Assembly (NCBI GenBank): GCA_017625405.1
Contig: JAGALB010000060.1
Span: forward strand, 62,001-126,000
DNA: 64,000 nt
Reading direction: 5' to 3'
DNA from: Ruminiclostridium sp.
GTDB taxonomy: Bacteria; Bacillota; Clostridia; Oscillospirales; Ruminococcaceae
Within the stretch, counting starts at the first letter, position 1. Each line of letters begins with the position of its first letter. Shown here one piece after another: positions 8,402-17,253 of the stretch. Position numbers and translations under genes: made by a program. Below the pieces are notes generated by a model that worked only from the letters and a program-made list of their open reading frames with translations, did not search any database and had not been told where the DNA came from.

Positions 8402-10423
8402 TTACGCTTCTGCGCTTTTTGTGATTGTTGCGGGATTGAAAGGCTTTCCGCCGCCCTTGAAGAAACGGCTGAACAGCTCGTAGAATTCAAGTCTTAATAC
8501 CTGGATACCTACAAGGAAGCCTTCTACGCCTGTTACAAAGGCATTACCGAGAATCTGTACAACGATGTAACCCACACCGCCGCCTGTCATTCCTGCAAGT
8601 ACGTTTACTACCAGCATAAGGCCTGCGTGGCTGAGGATAAAACCGCCTATACGTAAGAAGGACATTGTGTTTGTAAGATAGGTAAGGCAGGTTTCGAAAA
8701 GCTCGATTACGCCTTCGATGATGAAGTTGCCGACGGATTTCTTTTCTCCGCCCTTTTCACGGAACATTTCATCAAGCTTCTTTTTAAGACCTGTATCTAT
8801 GTTGCCCTTGCCTTTTCTGCCTGATGTGCTTTTGTGCATACAGTGGAGAATCGGCTCCTTGAAGAACATAAGCACAAGAGGAAGAATGATGAATAAAGCA
8901 ATGTACCAGGGCTGCATAAGGTCAAGACCGATAAATGAGCCGCCCAGTCCCAGAAGCAGTGCAACGTAGAATACAAAGCCTGTAAGTCCGCTGGCACCGA
9001 ACAGACCGTTTTCAATGTCATGGGTCTTGATGCAGATAATCATGTTCACTATCATGGACATGACCACTAAGGTAACACCCACCAGCAGCGCCGCAATAAG
9101 CAGTACGGCGGAAATACCGAAGATGTTTTCGGGTGGTGTTTCGTATCCCAGCAGCTTATGGATTTCGGGAACATGGAAGAACGGAGTGATAATATGCTCG
9201 TTTCCGAAAACCGAGCCGTAAAGCACACCGAACAATGCGCTTGAAATACCGATACGGGTCATAATGGGTGCAAGCTTCACCTTGGTGAATTTTGTCATCA
9301 GCAAGCCCAGCAGTGTAATACAGAGTCCCTGACCCACATCACCGAACATTATACCGTAAACCAGCATATAGGTGATTGCAACGATAGGAGTGGGGTCAAT
9401 TCCGTCTGCTGAAGGCAGTCCGTACATCTTCACGAACATTTCAAAGGGCTTTACAAACCAGTTGTTCTTCAGCTTTACGGGAGTATCCCTGCCCTCGGTA
9501 GGAACAGGTGTAACCTCAATATCGCCGCTGACGTTCAGCAGGCTTTCAAACTGCTCTTCCTTGTTGCTGGGGATATATCCCGAGAAATGGAATCTTGAGC
9601 CCAGCACCATAACATTTGAACGAAGCTCGTAGCTGTTATCAAAAACGATAAGCTTTGAATAAACCTGTGAAAGCTTTTCCTGCTCCTGCTTTGCAATCTC
9701 GGCAATATCTGCATCAATCGCTTCCAGCTTTTCCGTTTCGGTGCGGATTGTTGCAACCAGAAGTTCTGTTGCCTCATCGCTGTTACCTGAAAGGTAAGCA
9801 GGAAGCATAACTCTGTGGAAGCCCAGTGAATTGAAGAGATAATCCGCTTCATCACGCTGATTCTTTGCAACTATATACATGCACCACACAAAATCCTTAT
9901 CGTTTCTGAAACGATAGAAGAAATAGGGTCTGTCCTTGTAATAGTCAAGCTTTCTGATATTGCTTGCGGGCATATATCCGAAGCGTATCTTGATGAATTC
10001 GCAGGCAAACAGCTCTGCGAAATCTATATCCAGGTCGCCAAACTGTTCAAGGTTATTGTAAATCGCACCATGCTCTTTGATTGTTTTTTCAAGGGCACGT
10101 TTTTCGTCATACAGTTCCGAAAGCTTCTTTTCAACGCCGTCAAGATAACGCCTGAAATCTATGCTTACATTATATTCAACGCTGTCGTAAGGTGCGTTTT
10201 CGTCAAGTGTGACGCCAAGCTGCTGTGCAATTACACGGCAGCGCTTTATCATTCGCTCATACTGTCCCTTGTCACGAAGGCTCTTGGCTTCAAGATATGT
10301 ACCCGACACATCAGGAGGCGGACTCATGTGGAAATAACCGCTTTCGCAGCAATGTACAAGAGTCTTGTTAACCTTTTTCAAAGGACCTTCAACATTCACA
10401 AGCGTAAGTTTTTCTATCGCCAT
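8402..10423 (-). CDS. atpI: V/A-type ATP synthase subunit I (a-subunit, stator channel)
   Basis: Stator subunit with a cytoplasmic N-terminal half (about 1-335) and a membrane C-terminal half with seven or eight helices. GDVGQG (361-366) is a family marker, and Arg591 in TMSFLRIGGF is the essential residue that faces the K-subunit glutamate during ion transfer. Length (673) is normal. A charged loop (about 530-563, KSTSGRKGKG) separates the last helices. It lies between atpC and atpK. Confidence 0.94.
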   Translation of the reverse strand: MAIEKLTLVNVEGPLKKVNKTLVHCCESGYFHMSPPPDVSGTYLEAKSLRDKGQYERMIKRCRVIAQQLGVTLDENAPYDSVEYNVSIDFRRYLDGVEKKLSELYDEKRALEKTIKEHGAIYNNLEQFGDLDIDFAELFACEFIKIRFGYMPASNIRKLDYYKDRPYFFYRFRNDKDFVWCMYIVAKNQRDEADYLFNSLGFHRVMLPAYLSGNSDEATELLVATIRTETEKLEAIDADIAEIAKQEQEKLSQVYSKLIVFDNSYELRSNVMVLGSRFHFSGYIPSNKEEQFESLLNVSGDIEVTPVPTEGRDTPVKLKNNWFVKPFEMFVKMYGLPSADGIDPTPIVAITYMLVYGIMFGDVGQGLCITLLGLLMTKFTKVKLAPIMTRIGISSALFGVLYGSVFGNEHIITPFFHVPEIHKLLGYETPPENIFGISAVLLIAALLVGVTLVVMSMIVNMIICIKTHDIENGLFGASGLTGFVFYVALLLGLGGSFIGLDLMQPWYIALFIILPLVLMFFKEPILHCMHKSTSGRKGKGNIDTGLKKKLDEMFREKGGEKKSVGNFIIEGVIELFETCLTYLTNTMSFLRIGGFILSHAGLMLVVNVLAGMTGGGVGYIVVQILGNAFVTGVEGFLVGIQVLRLEFYELFSRFFKGGGKPFNPATITKSAEA

Positions 10424-10441
10424 TTTATGATGTTCCTTTTC

Positions 10442-11464
10442 TTAAATAATTACAAGCTTTTCTATTTCTGAAGGCTGTTCGCCGTAGCGGACACCCTCGA
10501 TTATTTTCTGAAGATTCGTTCTTTCCGTTTCAAGCAGCACCACAAGCGAGAAAAGCGATTCTGTCTCATCGCAGGTAAGCGCAAGTCTGTGGCGGAAGAA
10601 TTCATAATGCGAACGTGTTGTGGCAAGCTCGGGGAAGCTTTCCTCAATACCGATTTTTTCCGGAATACATCTGTCAGCCAGCAGCTTTATAAGTGCCTCC
10701 GTAGGATTCTGGCTGCCGAGCGCTGCGTCTATATCCTCAGGCTTTACCCGATAGTGAAAGGGAATCATCAGCTCCCTGATTCTTTCCTCATCCTCGTTGA
10801 AGTACTTCTTCAGACGATAGCAGAGAATTATGTTATCCATATCGGTTTTCCGCAGGAAGAACTGCTTGAGCATTTCTCTCTTTTTTTTGCTGAAATCACG
10901 GTTTATTACACCGAACGCCCAGCTGAGATAACAGCTGTTGATAACAATGATGCATTTGTTTATATCGGGCTCCTCCGCTTCAAGATACGGCACAAGCGGT
11001 CTGTACATCCTGACACGGGAAAGGATTTTCGCAAGCTCCCTGAAATTTTCGCAGTTCAGCGCTTCGACAGGGTCAAAGCTGAAATAATCCATAAGATAGG
11101 AAGGTAATCCCAGATAAAAGCTCTGCCTGTTTCCCGAAGCAATTGCGGTTATCAGCTTTATGAGCTGTTCCGCTTCGCATTTCTTGATATAAAAATCAGT
11201 AATGCTGTTTTTGCCGCCCGAGCCGAATCTCCGTATACGGATATATGTACGGAAAATATGCTCGTTGAGCAATTGTTCAAGCTGTCCTCTGTGGATGCTT
11301 GTTTCGTCAATTTCTGCAAAAACATCCCTGTATGCGGAAACGCTTTTGAGATATGCCGTTACTGCACTTACAGAAGTGCGCTGAATAAGGCTGTCGTAGT
11401 CAGATTTTTTCAGAAAAGCTCCGTAAACCGCCTTACACTTGGCGCATACAGCACTGTTAGCCAT
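10442..11464 (-). CDS. atpC: V/A-type ATP synthase subunit C
   Basis: Helical coupling subunit (340 residues; d/AC39 family) that sits on the c-ring and joins the central shaft to the membrane rotor. The first residues (NSAVCAKCKAVYGAFLKKSDY) match the family start (Y/L-rich and lacking a signal), and the C-terminus has the TEIENLQKII-like pattern (TERTNLQKIIEGVRYG). It overlaps the end of atpH by 8 bases, implying translational coupling. Confidence 0.87.
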   Translation of the reverse strand: MANSAVCAKCKAVYGAFLKKSDYDSLIQRTSVSAVTAYLKSVSAYRDVFAEIDETSIHRGQLEQLLNEHIFRTYIRIRRFGSGGKNSITDFYIKKCEAEQLIKLITAIASGNRQSFYLGLPSYLMDYFSFDPVEALNCENFRELAKILSRVRMYRPLVPYLEAEEPDINKCIIVINSCYLSWAFGVINRDFSKKKREMLKQFFLRKTDMDNIILCYRLKKYFNEDEERIRELMIPFHYRVKPEDIDAALGSQNPTEALIKLLADRCIPEKIGIEESFPELATTRSHYEFFRHRLALTCDETESLFSLVVLLETERTNLQKIIEGVRYGEQPSEIEKLVII

Positions 11465-11780
11465 TGTCGGCTCCGCTGAAAATCCGTTCCACTATTTCAC
11501 GGCACATTGCATCTGACTGCTTTTTCATTACGCTGTCAAGTCTGCGGCACTTTTCGTCTGCGTCAGCGGTAATTCTTTCAATTTCTGCGTCGGCATCCTT
11601 TTTTATCTCTGCAATATCCTTGCTTATCTGCGCCTCAGAACGTGCCTGCTCTGTCTTTTTTAAATTACTGAGTTTCTTTTCGGTATCTTCAGCAATTTTC
11701 TTAGCCTGAGCTTCGGCCTTTCCGATTCTGTTTCTTGCCGCTTTGTCCATTTCAATAATGTTCTGGATTGTGTTATTCAT
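11457..11780 (-). CDS. atpH: V/A-type ATP synthase subunit H (peripheral stalk)
   Basis: First gene of the operon (107 residues), almost entirely helical with heptad-like Ala, Lys and Glu patterning (AEAQAKKIAEDTEKKLSNLK), the expected partner of subunit E in the right-handed peripheral stalk coiled coil. The start at 11780 has AAAGG 13 bases upstream, which is rather far; MDKAARNRIG, ten residues later, is a weaker alternative. Confidence 0.8.
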   Translation of the reverse strand: MNNTIQNIIEMDKAARNRIGKAEAQAKKIAEDTEKKLSNLKKTEQARSEAQISKDIAEIKKDADAEIERITADADEKCRRLDSVMKKQSDAMCREIVERIFSGADNG

Positions 11781-11820
11781 AGTAAATGAGCAACCTTTCT
11801 GAAAAAATCATACATTATAT

Positions 11821-11849
11821 ATATTAATCCTTTATAAGCTTTTTTTCAA
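11821..11849 (-). promoter_or_regulatory. Probable promoter of the V/A-ATPase operon
   Basis: On the minus strand TTGAAA (11844-11849) and TAATAT (11821-11826) are 17 bases apart. An alternative -10 TATAAT lies at 11814-11819 but has no well-spaced -35. Confidence 0.45.
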
Positions 11850-11903
11850 GGGCAAAACTAACTAATAATACCCCTTGGTTTTGGTGGAAATAACGAACAT
11901 TTG

Positions 11904-11937
11904 ACAAAAAAACGCCCCGCAACAGGATTTGCGGGGC
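11904..11937 (-). terminator. Terminator after mazF
   Basis: Nine-bp arms GCCCCGCAA and TTGCGGGGC (11914-11937) with a 6-nt loop, followed on the minus strand by seven T residues. A strong intrinsic terminator. Confidence 0.88.
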
Positions 11938-11960
11938 AGTAAAGATTCAGTTAATTTCAA

Positions 11961-12317
11961 CTATGTCATATTCCCCAGACCGAAGCTTACGGAAAGCGCG
12001 TTGTCAACCTTATGCATATCGCTTGAGCCAAGCTCGCCCATACGCTCCTTAAGACGCTTCTTGTCAAGGGTCCGCACCTGCTCCAGAAGCACCACAGAGT
12101 CCTTGGCAAGCCCGCAGCTTACTGCGTTCAGAGAAATATGAGTGGGCAGCCTTGTCTTTTCACGCTGGCTTGTAATTGCGGCGGCAATTACAGTAGGGCT
12201 GTGCTTGTTGCCGATGTCGTTCTGAACGATAAGTACGGGACGGACTCCGCCCTGCTCCGAGCCTACAACGGGACTTAAATCAGCATAATATATTTCTCCT
12301 CTTTTGATATTGTTCAT
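11961..12317 (-). CDS. mazF: MazF/NdoA-family endoribonuclease toxin
   Basis: This 118-residue protein matches the PemK/MazF RNA interferases. It has the conserved start [28 protein letters not shown], and EQVRTLDK (79-86). Arg26 and Thr49 align with the catalytic Arg and Thr of Bacillus NdoA, so it is likely active. It would cleave mRNA at short sequence sites and stop growth under stress. In Firmicutes the antitoxin gene normally lies immediately upstream; here the 171 bases upstream hold no ORF with that character. It has its own terminator downstream. Confidence 0.9.
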   Translation of the reverse strand: MNNIKRGEIYYADLSPVVGSEQGGVRPVLIVQNDIGNKHSPTVIAAAITSQREKTRLPTHISLNAVSCGLAKDSVVLLEQVRTLDKKRLKERMGELGSSDMHKVDNALSVSFGLGNMT

Positions 12318-12425
12318 AATACCAGTCCTTTCTTATTCCAGGAATCCTTGCAATCATATTTTTAACCGCAGCAATAATTTTATTCAGCTTATGAGGTATT
12401 ACCCCATATATTTTATTAATTGCGG

Positions 12426-12454
12426 TTGACATTTGTGCTGATATTTGCTAAAAT
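12426..12454 (+). promoter_or_regulatory. Consensus promoter for the SGNH lipoprotein and mscL
   Basis: TTGACA (12426-12431) and TAAAAT (12449-12454) with a 17-base spacer, about 35 bases before the start codon. An AAGAAAGGAA ribosome site follows. Confidence 0.8.
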
Positions 12455-12488
12455 TTAAAGTAATTACAGATATAAGAAAGGAAAAAAT

Positions 12489-13805
12489 ATGAAGAAATCC
12501 ATTATAAAGTTTATTTCCCTTTTTACGGCACTTTCCCTGCTTTCAGGCTGTGCAGGCGCGCCCGTGCAGACCGGAGATGCTTCTGAAGGTACAACCTCTG
12601 CTCCCGTAGCTTCTGTTGATACCGAAGAAGCGGTAACTACGGCAGATGAGGAGGAAACCACTGTGGAAACTGAAGCAGAAATTGATTACAGCTCCCTTTC
12701 GGAAGAAGAAATCTACAATCTTATGGTTGAACGCTCACTTATGACAACAGGTGATATGACCCGTATGGCGAACGTCTTTAAGCGTGCAGCCGACGGAGAG
12801 GATATCAAGGCAGCCTATATCGGCGGCTCTATCACCGAGGGTTACAGCGACAACATCACACTCAAAACCGAAGAAAAATGGGTTGATATGTCCACAAAGT
12901 GGCTGAACGAGCAGTTCCCCGACTCTGACATTACATATGTAAACGCAGGTCTCAGCGGTACACCCTCTGTTCTGGGCAATGTGCGCTTACAGCGTGACGT
13001 TTTACAGTATGACCCCGACATTGTCTTCGTTGAATTTGCTGTAAACGACGGCGGCGAAACAATCTATAAGAATGCCTATGAATCCCTTGTAAGAACTCTC
13101 CTTACACAGGACAAGGATATTGCGGTTGTGCTCCTGTTCACAATTATTGAAAGCGGTCATACCTGCCAGCCCCATATGAGTCAGATAGGCGAAAACTATG
13201 GTCTTCCCATGATAAGCCTCCCCGATTCCGTATGGGTTGAAATGCAGGAAGGCAGAATGAGCTGGAGTGACTACTCCGCTGACCAGTCCCACCCCAATGT
13301 TGAGGGAAGCATCATGATCCGTGACTTTGTAATCAACTATTTTGAAAAGGTCATGGCAGCTTACGAAACAAGCACAGGCACAGTTGACAAGAATCTCCCC
13401 GAACCTGTATTCAGCGGTGATTATGCAGATATGGTGTTCGCTGACAATACTACTCTTGAGGTTGAAGCCAACGGCTTTACCCCCTCTGATAACGGCCACC
13501 ACTGGTTCAAGGACGGCTGGCAGTTCAGAGCAGACACAGGCGCATCCCTTAAATTCAAGGTGAACTGCAAGAAGCTTGCCATGATTATCAAGGTGAACAA
13601 GGCAAAAACCTTCGGTGAAGCTGAAATCTATGTTGACGGCGAGCTTACAGGCAAAATCAACTCCAACCGTTCCGACGGCTGGAACAATCCCGTTGCAGAA
13701 TATCTTATCGATAACGACGAATGTGCGGAGCATACCGTTGAAATTGTGATTCCCGAGGGTCAGAAGTGCTATTTCGGAATTATGGGCTTTGGCTACTGTG
13801 AATAA
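12489..13805 (+). CDS. SGNH/GDSL hydrolase lipoprotein (esterase-like)
   Basis: A 438-residue lipoprotein with lipobox LLSGC (Cys21), followed by an acidic and Thr-rich tether to about residue 62. The SGNH domain spans about 100-285: Ser114 in GGSIT (block I), the AGLSGTPS block, Asn186 in FAVNDG, and Asp265/His268 in DQSHPN complete the set. The family includes carbohydrate esterases that remove acetyl groups from xylan or mannan, which would suit the mannanase nearby, but the substrate cannot be read from sequence. Residues about 295-438 look like a separate beta-sandwich domain. mscL follows after 44 bases, possibly in the same transcript. Confidence 0.85.
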   Translation: MKKSIIKFISLFTALSLLSGCAGAPVQTGDASEGTTSAPVASVDTEEAVTTADEEETTVETEAEIDYSSLSEEEIYNLMVERSLMTTGDMTRMANVFKRAADGEDIKAAYIGGSITEGYSDNITLKTEEKWVDMSTKWLNEQFPDSDITYVNAGLSGTPSVLGNVRLQRDVLQYDPDIVFVEFAVNDGGETIYKNAYESLVRTLLTQDKDIAVVLLFTIIESGHTCQPHMSQIGENYGLPMISLPDSVWVEMQEGRMSWSDYSADQSHPNVEGSIMIRDFVINYFEKVMAAYETSTGTVDKNLPEPVFSGDYADMVFADNTTLEVEANGFTPSDNGHHWFKDGWQFRADTGASLKFKVNCKKLAMIIKVNKAKTFGEAEIYVDGELTGKINSNRSDGWNNPVAEYLIDNDECAEHTVEIVIPEGQKCYFGIMGFGYCE

Positions 13806-13849
13806 CAACAAAGTCTTAAAATATGCAAAAATGAAAGGATATCAGAAAA

Positions 13850-14305
13850 ATGGCAGAAAAGAAATCTATTATCGCTGAATTCAAGGAATTCATATCCAGA
13901 GGTAACGTTATGGATATGGCAGTCGGTGTTATCATCGGCGGTGCGTTTACAAAGATCGTAAACAGCGTCGTTTCCGATATCATTACACCTGCTCTCGGTC
14001 TTCTGACCGGTAACGTTGATTTCGCTGAGCTGAAGGTTGTTCTCTCTGATGCAGTTATGGAAGGCGAAACAGTTATACAGGAAGAACTCGCAATCCGTTA
14101 CGGCGTATTCCTTGACGCTCTCATCAACTTCTTACTTATTGCTATCTGTGTTTTCCTTATGGTAAAGGTTATCAACACAATCAGAAACAAGGCTGAAGCA
14201 TTAAAGAAGAAGGAAGAAGAAAAGGCTGCTGAGGAAGCTCCCGCTCCTGCACCCGATCCTCAGCTTGAGCTTCTCACCGAAATCAGAGATTTACTTAAGA
14301 AATAA
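13850..14305 (+). CDS. mscL: Large-conductance mechanosensitive channel MscL
   Basis: A 151-residue channel that opens under membrane tension to release solutes during osmotic downshock. The N-terminal EFKEFISRGNVMDMAVGVII, the glycine-rich pore helix GGAFTKIVNSVVSDIITP and the second helix NFLLIAICVFLMVKVIN are typical. The C-terminal cytoplasmic helix carries a Lys/Glu run and a Pro/Ala stretch before a final LLTEIRDLLKK, which is standard. An AAAGGA ribosome site precedes the start. A hairpin terminator follows at 14317-14346. Confidence 0.96.
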   Translation: MAEKKSIIAEFKEFISRGNVMDMAVGVIIGGAFTKIVNSVVSDIITPALGLLTGNVDFAELKVVLSDAVMEGETVIQEELAIRYGVFLDALINFLLIAICVFLMVKVINTIRNKAEALKKKEEEKAAEEAPAPAPDPQLELLTEIRDLLKK

Positions 14306-14316
14306 ACTGAAAAACA

Positions 14317-14346
14317 AAAATGCGGTTCTGATGAACCGCATTTTTT
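14317..14346. terminator. Bidirectional terminator between mscL and the GH5 genes
   Basis: Arms AAAATGCGGTTC and GAACCGCATTTT surround TGAT. A run of A precedes and a run of T follows, so it can act for mscL (plus) and for the convergent GH5 gene (minus). Confidence 0.9.
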
Positions 14347-14351
14347 ATTTT

Positions 14352-16118
14352 TCATTTTATTTTTTCCCTGAACAGCTGTGCCAGCTCCGCATTTATATCC
14401 TTACGGTCAGGTAAAACCGTATCCTTGCTGCGATAGAGGCCGAATGATTCTTCGTGATATGTGTGATAGTTGAAGCTCACACCGTACTCATAACACAGGT
14501 CAAGCATATCGGAAACCCACTGCGTAGCTCCACGCTCGTTTTCAAAACCTGCTCTTGCTACACCGAATTCGCCCATATACACCGGAACATTATTCCTTTT
14601 GCCGAAATCGGCATAATTCTTTATAACTGTTTCAAGATAAGTTTTATTCATTGCCTTGATGTCGGTTGCTTTTGCAAAATCCATACGGATTGCAGGATAT
14701 GAGGAACTGGTTTCCTTGCGGATATATCCGGATACTCGGTATCGGTATCCATCCTTCATTTCGTATCTTGTTGCTGTCGTGGTGAAATCATTTACAGCGC
14801 CCGTAATTTTAAGGCAACCGCCGCTTCTGCCGTCATAGCTGTACGACTGTCCGCCTGTACCGTCAGAACTCCATGGGTAGAAACTGCCAAGACTTCCGTT
14901 GTTGAAATCATAGCTTGCAATAACTGTTTCTTTGCCGTCGGGAGCAATTTCCGTCAGGGTGATGTCATCAAAGTACGCTGTACCTTCAGCTGTGTATCTG
15001 CCATTCAGCGCCACAGCGACAACGTTGTACTGCGATGTACCGCTTCCTGTTTCGGATACAAAATATTCCCACTCGCCTTCACTGCCGTTGCGGTCAGCGA
15101 CTATGCAGTCCACCCAGTAGGATTCATAATTTGCTGAACCGATTTCGTTGGAAGGATATGTCTGATACAAACCGTTATAGTCTGTCCAGCTTGTATCCTG
15201 GTGAGTGAAAGCCATAGGCTCATAGGTATGGAATTCATATATAACATTATCATCAGGAATAATACTGAATGTTTTGTCAATGTCATACCATTCCCAGTCT
15301 ATTGAGCTGTTATCTGCACTTTTGTAATTGCATATCTTTTCGACAAAAACCGCCTGATATGGTGAAACACTACGGATTTCCCTTGTTATTCTTCCGGCCA
15401 GATCAAAATAAAGCCTTGCCGTTTCCTCCTGCGTTCCAAGGGCAGGAAGCACAGGCTCATTGACAATTCCGTATCCCCATATTGCAGGCTCATCTGCATA
15501 TCGCGCGGCTATCTCTTTCCAGAGCGCTGTCAGCCTGTTCTGATTTTCGGGATCTGTCCACAGCGCGAGTCCGCCTCCGTTTGACTGGTACCCGCCCTGA
15601 GGAAAATGCATATTGAGAATTATTCCCATATTGTATTTTTTTGCCCAGGCTATGTTTGTATCTATCCAGTCAAAACCGATATCCTTGTATTTATAAGGCT
15701 CGCTGTCGCTTTCAAAAAGATTGTAATTAAGATAGAATCTCACGCTGTTGAAACCCATTTCTGAAAGCTCTTTATAGGTTTCTTCAGTGTGATGCTTCGT
15801 ATTTGGAGTGCCAGGATTTGACCAGACGGTGTTTCCCAGCGCTATTCCCTTTATAAGTAATTCTTCGCCGTCAGTGCCGATGATACGATTACCGTCAGCG
15901 TGCACAAAGCCCTTTGCTTCTTCCTTTACCTCAGCTTCAACAGACACTTTTGTTGTAGCGGTGGTTGTAGTAGTCTGACTTGCCGAAGCAGTCGTTTCTG
16001 CAGGTTTGCTTTGTGTTGCTGAAACTTCAGCTTGTTCGCTTTCTGCTGATGTTTCAACAGGCTGAGTTTCAGTATCGCTGTTTTCTTCAGGCTGACGGCC
16101 GTTTAAAAAACCGAGCAT
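14352..16118 (-). CDS. GH5 glycoside hydrolase with inserted domain; lacks a signal peptide, probably the frame-shifted second half of the upstream mannanase gene
   Basis: The 588-residue reading frame begins with a Ser/Thr/Glu-rich linker (about 8-66, including TTTTTATT) and no signal peptide. A GH5 (beta/alpha)8 domain follows: Glu221 in YGIVNEP is the acid/base and Glu517 in VPVYMGEFG the nucleophile. Between them, about residues 330-485 form an extra beta-rich domain (AYFDDITLTE, then DFNNGSLGSFYPW), resembling a jelly-roll carbohydrate-binding module inserted in the barrel. The start lies inside the end of the upstream mannanase gene, 16 bases before its stop and in another frame. A linker directly after a complete catalytic domain, with no export signal of its own, suggests one bimodular secreted enzyme was intended. 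The exact substrate (cellulose, mannan or glucomannan) is not clear. Confidence 0.82.
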   Translation of the reverse strand: MLGFLNGRQPEENSDTETQPVETSAESEQAEVSATQSKPAETTASASQTTTTTATTKVSVEAEVKEEAKGFVHADGNRIIGTDGEELLIKGIALGNTVWSNPGTPNTKHHTEETYKELSEMGFNSVRFYLNYNLFESDSEPYKYKDIGFDWIDTNIAWAKKYNMGIILNMHFPQGGYQSNGGGLALWTDPENQNRLTALWKEIAARYADEPAIWGYGIVNEPVLPALGTQEETARLYFDLAGRITREIRSVSPYQAVFVEKICNYKSADNSSIDWEWYDIDKTFSIIPDDNVIYEFHTYEPMAFTHQDTSWTDYNGLYQTYPSNEIGSANYESYWVDCIVADRNGSEGEWEYFVSETGSGTSQYNVVAVALNGRYTAEGTAYFDDITLTEIAPDGKETVIASYDFNNGSLGSFYPWSSDGTGGQSYSYDGRSGGCLKITGAVNDFTTTATRYEMKDGYRYRVSGYIRKETSSSYPAIRMDFAKATDIKAMNKTYLETVIKNYADFGKRNNVPVYMGEFGVARAGFENERGATQWVSDMLDLCYEYGVSFNYHTYHEESFGLYRSKDTVLPDRKDINAELAQLFREKIK

Positions 16119-17179
16119 ATTTCAGAGGTTTCTCTGATTCCGTTTGTGCCGTTGATGAGATTCTCACCCCAGTCCTCTGAAAGAACCGAGCCGTCCCATT
16201 CGTTTGCAATGTCCAGATACTCAACACCGCCGCCGTTGCCCTTCCAGGACCAGCCGAGATAACCTACACCGATTTCAGTGCAGTACTGCATGATGTATTC
16301 TTCCTTTACATCCCCGTCGGAATGGTCAAAACCGAATTCACCGATACATACGCAAAGCTCCTGCTTTAATACGTTGTCGATATTGCGCTTTATAACCTTT
16401 TCGGTCTTGCCTGCTGTACCGTACATGTGAATCGAGAACATTGTATTTCCGAGAGGGTCGGCAGCCAGAACATCCTTACCGCACATGGCAACGCTCTTGG
16501 GATACTGTCCCCAGCCTGCACTGTCAACCATGATAAGGTTTCTTATTCCTGCTTCACGGATACGGGGTATCTGGCTTATATAGGGTTCTGCCCATTTGTC
16601 TTCACCCCATTCGCCGTACCATTCGTTGGCGATATTCAGAATGACATAGGCTTCGTTTCCGATAAGGGCATCCTTCATCTCAATCCAGTAATCAACTATG
16701 CCTTCAAGTATGGAAGCATCATTCTTGCCAGTACCGTCGTGCACCTCAAGTACTGCTATCATTTTATACTGCTTGCATAAGTCAACTATCTCAATTATGC
16801 TTTCAAGGCTGTCCTTTGTCCACTGGTAGCCGTTTGAAAGAACAATTCTTACTGTATTTGCTCCCGTTTCAGCAATTGCGGGTATGGCGGTATGAAGCTC
16901 ACCCTTGAACCATGTGTGCGCATGATTTACACCACGCATGATAAACTCATTTCCGTTTGCGTCGTAAAGCTTTGTTCCTTCCACATAGAAGCCCTTGCCT
17001 GCTTCTGCGGCAGGTGCTTCTTCCTCTGCGGTTACATCTGCTGTTGTAACATCAGTGGTAGTTGCTTCAGCTGTGGGAGCTTCAGTCCCTGTTGTTGTTA
17101 CCACATCGGAAGTATTGCAGGCGGATAGTGTCATTACTCCTGCTAAAATAAGCGCTGCTATTTTCTTTGAAAATTTCAT
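16103..17179 (-). CDS. GH5 beta-mannanase lipoprotein (GH5_8-like)
   Basis: A 358-residue lipoprotein with lipobox TLSAC (Cys21) and a Thr/Ala/Glu-rich tether to about residue 60. The catalytic domain strongly resembles Bacillus GH5_8 endo-beta-1,4-mannanases: RGVNHAHTWFKGEL, ETGANTVRIVLSNG, IANEWYG (Glu186, acid/base), DSAGWGQYP, FSIHMYG and IGEFG (Glu281, nucleophile), then GYLGWSWKGN. It should cut internal mannan links at the cell surface. The frame stops right after the catalytic domain at GTT TTT TAA in a T6 run; one more T would join it to the following linker and GH5 domain. An AGAGG ribosome site lies 8 bases before the start. Confidence 0.9.
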   Translation of the reverse strand: MKFSKKIAALILAGVMTLSACNTSDVVTTTGTEAPTAEATTTDVTTADVTAEEEAPAAEAGKGFYVEGTKLYDANGNEFIMRGVNHAHTWFKGELHTAIPAIAETGANTVRIVLSNGYQWTKDSLESIIEIVDLCKQYKMIAVLEVHDGTGKNDASILEGIVDYWIEMKDALIGNEAYVILNIANEWYGEWGEDKWAEPYISQIPRIREAGIRNLIMVDSAGWGQYPKSVAMCGKDVLAADPLGNTMFSIHMYGTAGKTEKVIKRNIDNVLKQELCVCIGEFGFDHSDGDVKEEYIMQYCTEIGVGYLGWSWKGNGGGVEYLDIANEWDGSVLSEDWGENLINGTNGIRETSEICSVF

Positions 17180-17213
17180 ATTTTATACCTCTAGAAATAC
17201 AAACCCATATGGA

Positions 17214-17242
17214 AAAAGCCTGTCCGGCATGGACAGGCTTTT
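17214..17242 (-). terminator. Terminator of the ribosomal cluster after rplQ
   Basis: Arms AAAAGCCTGTCC and GGACAGGCTTTT around GGCAT. It ends the S10-spc-alpha transcript about 12 bases after rplQ and lies 35 bases before the mannanase start, whose promoter I could not identify. Confidence 0.85.
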
Positions 17243-17253
17243 ATTCGTGTTAA

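Noticed and set aside
13002..13811. 269-codon minus-strand frame antisense to the SGNH gene
   Set aside because: It shadows a gene with clear catalytic motifs and promoter; its translation has no recognisable domain.
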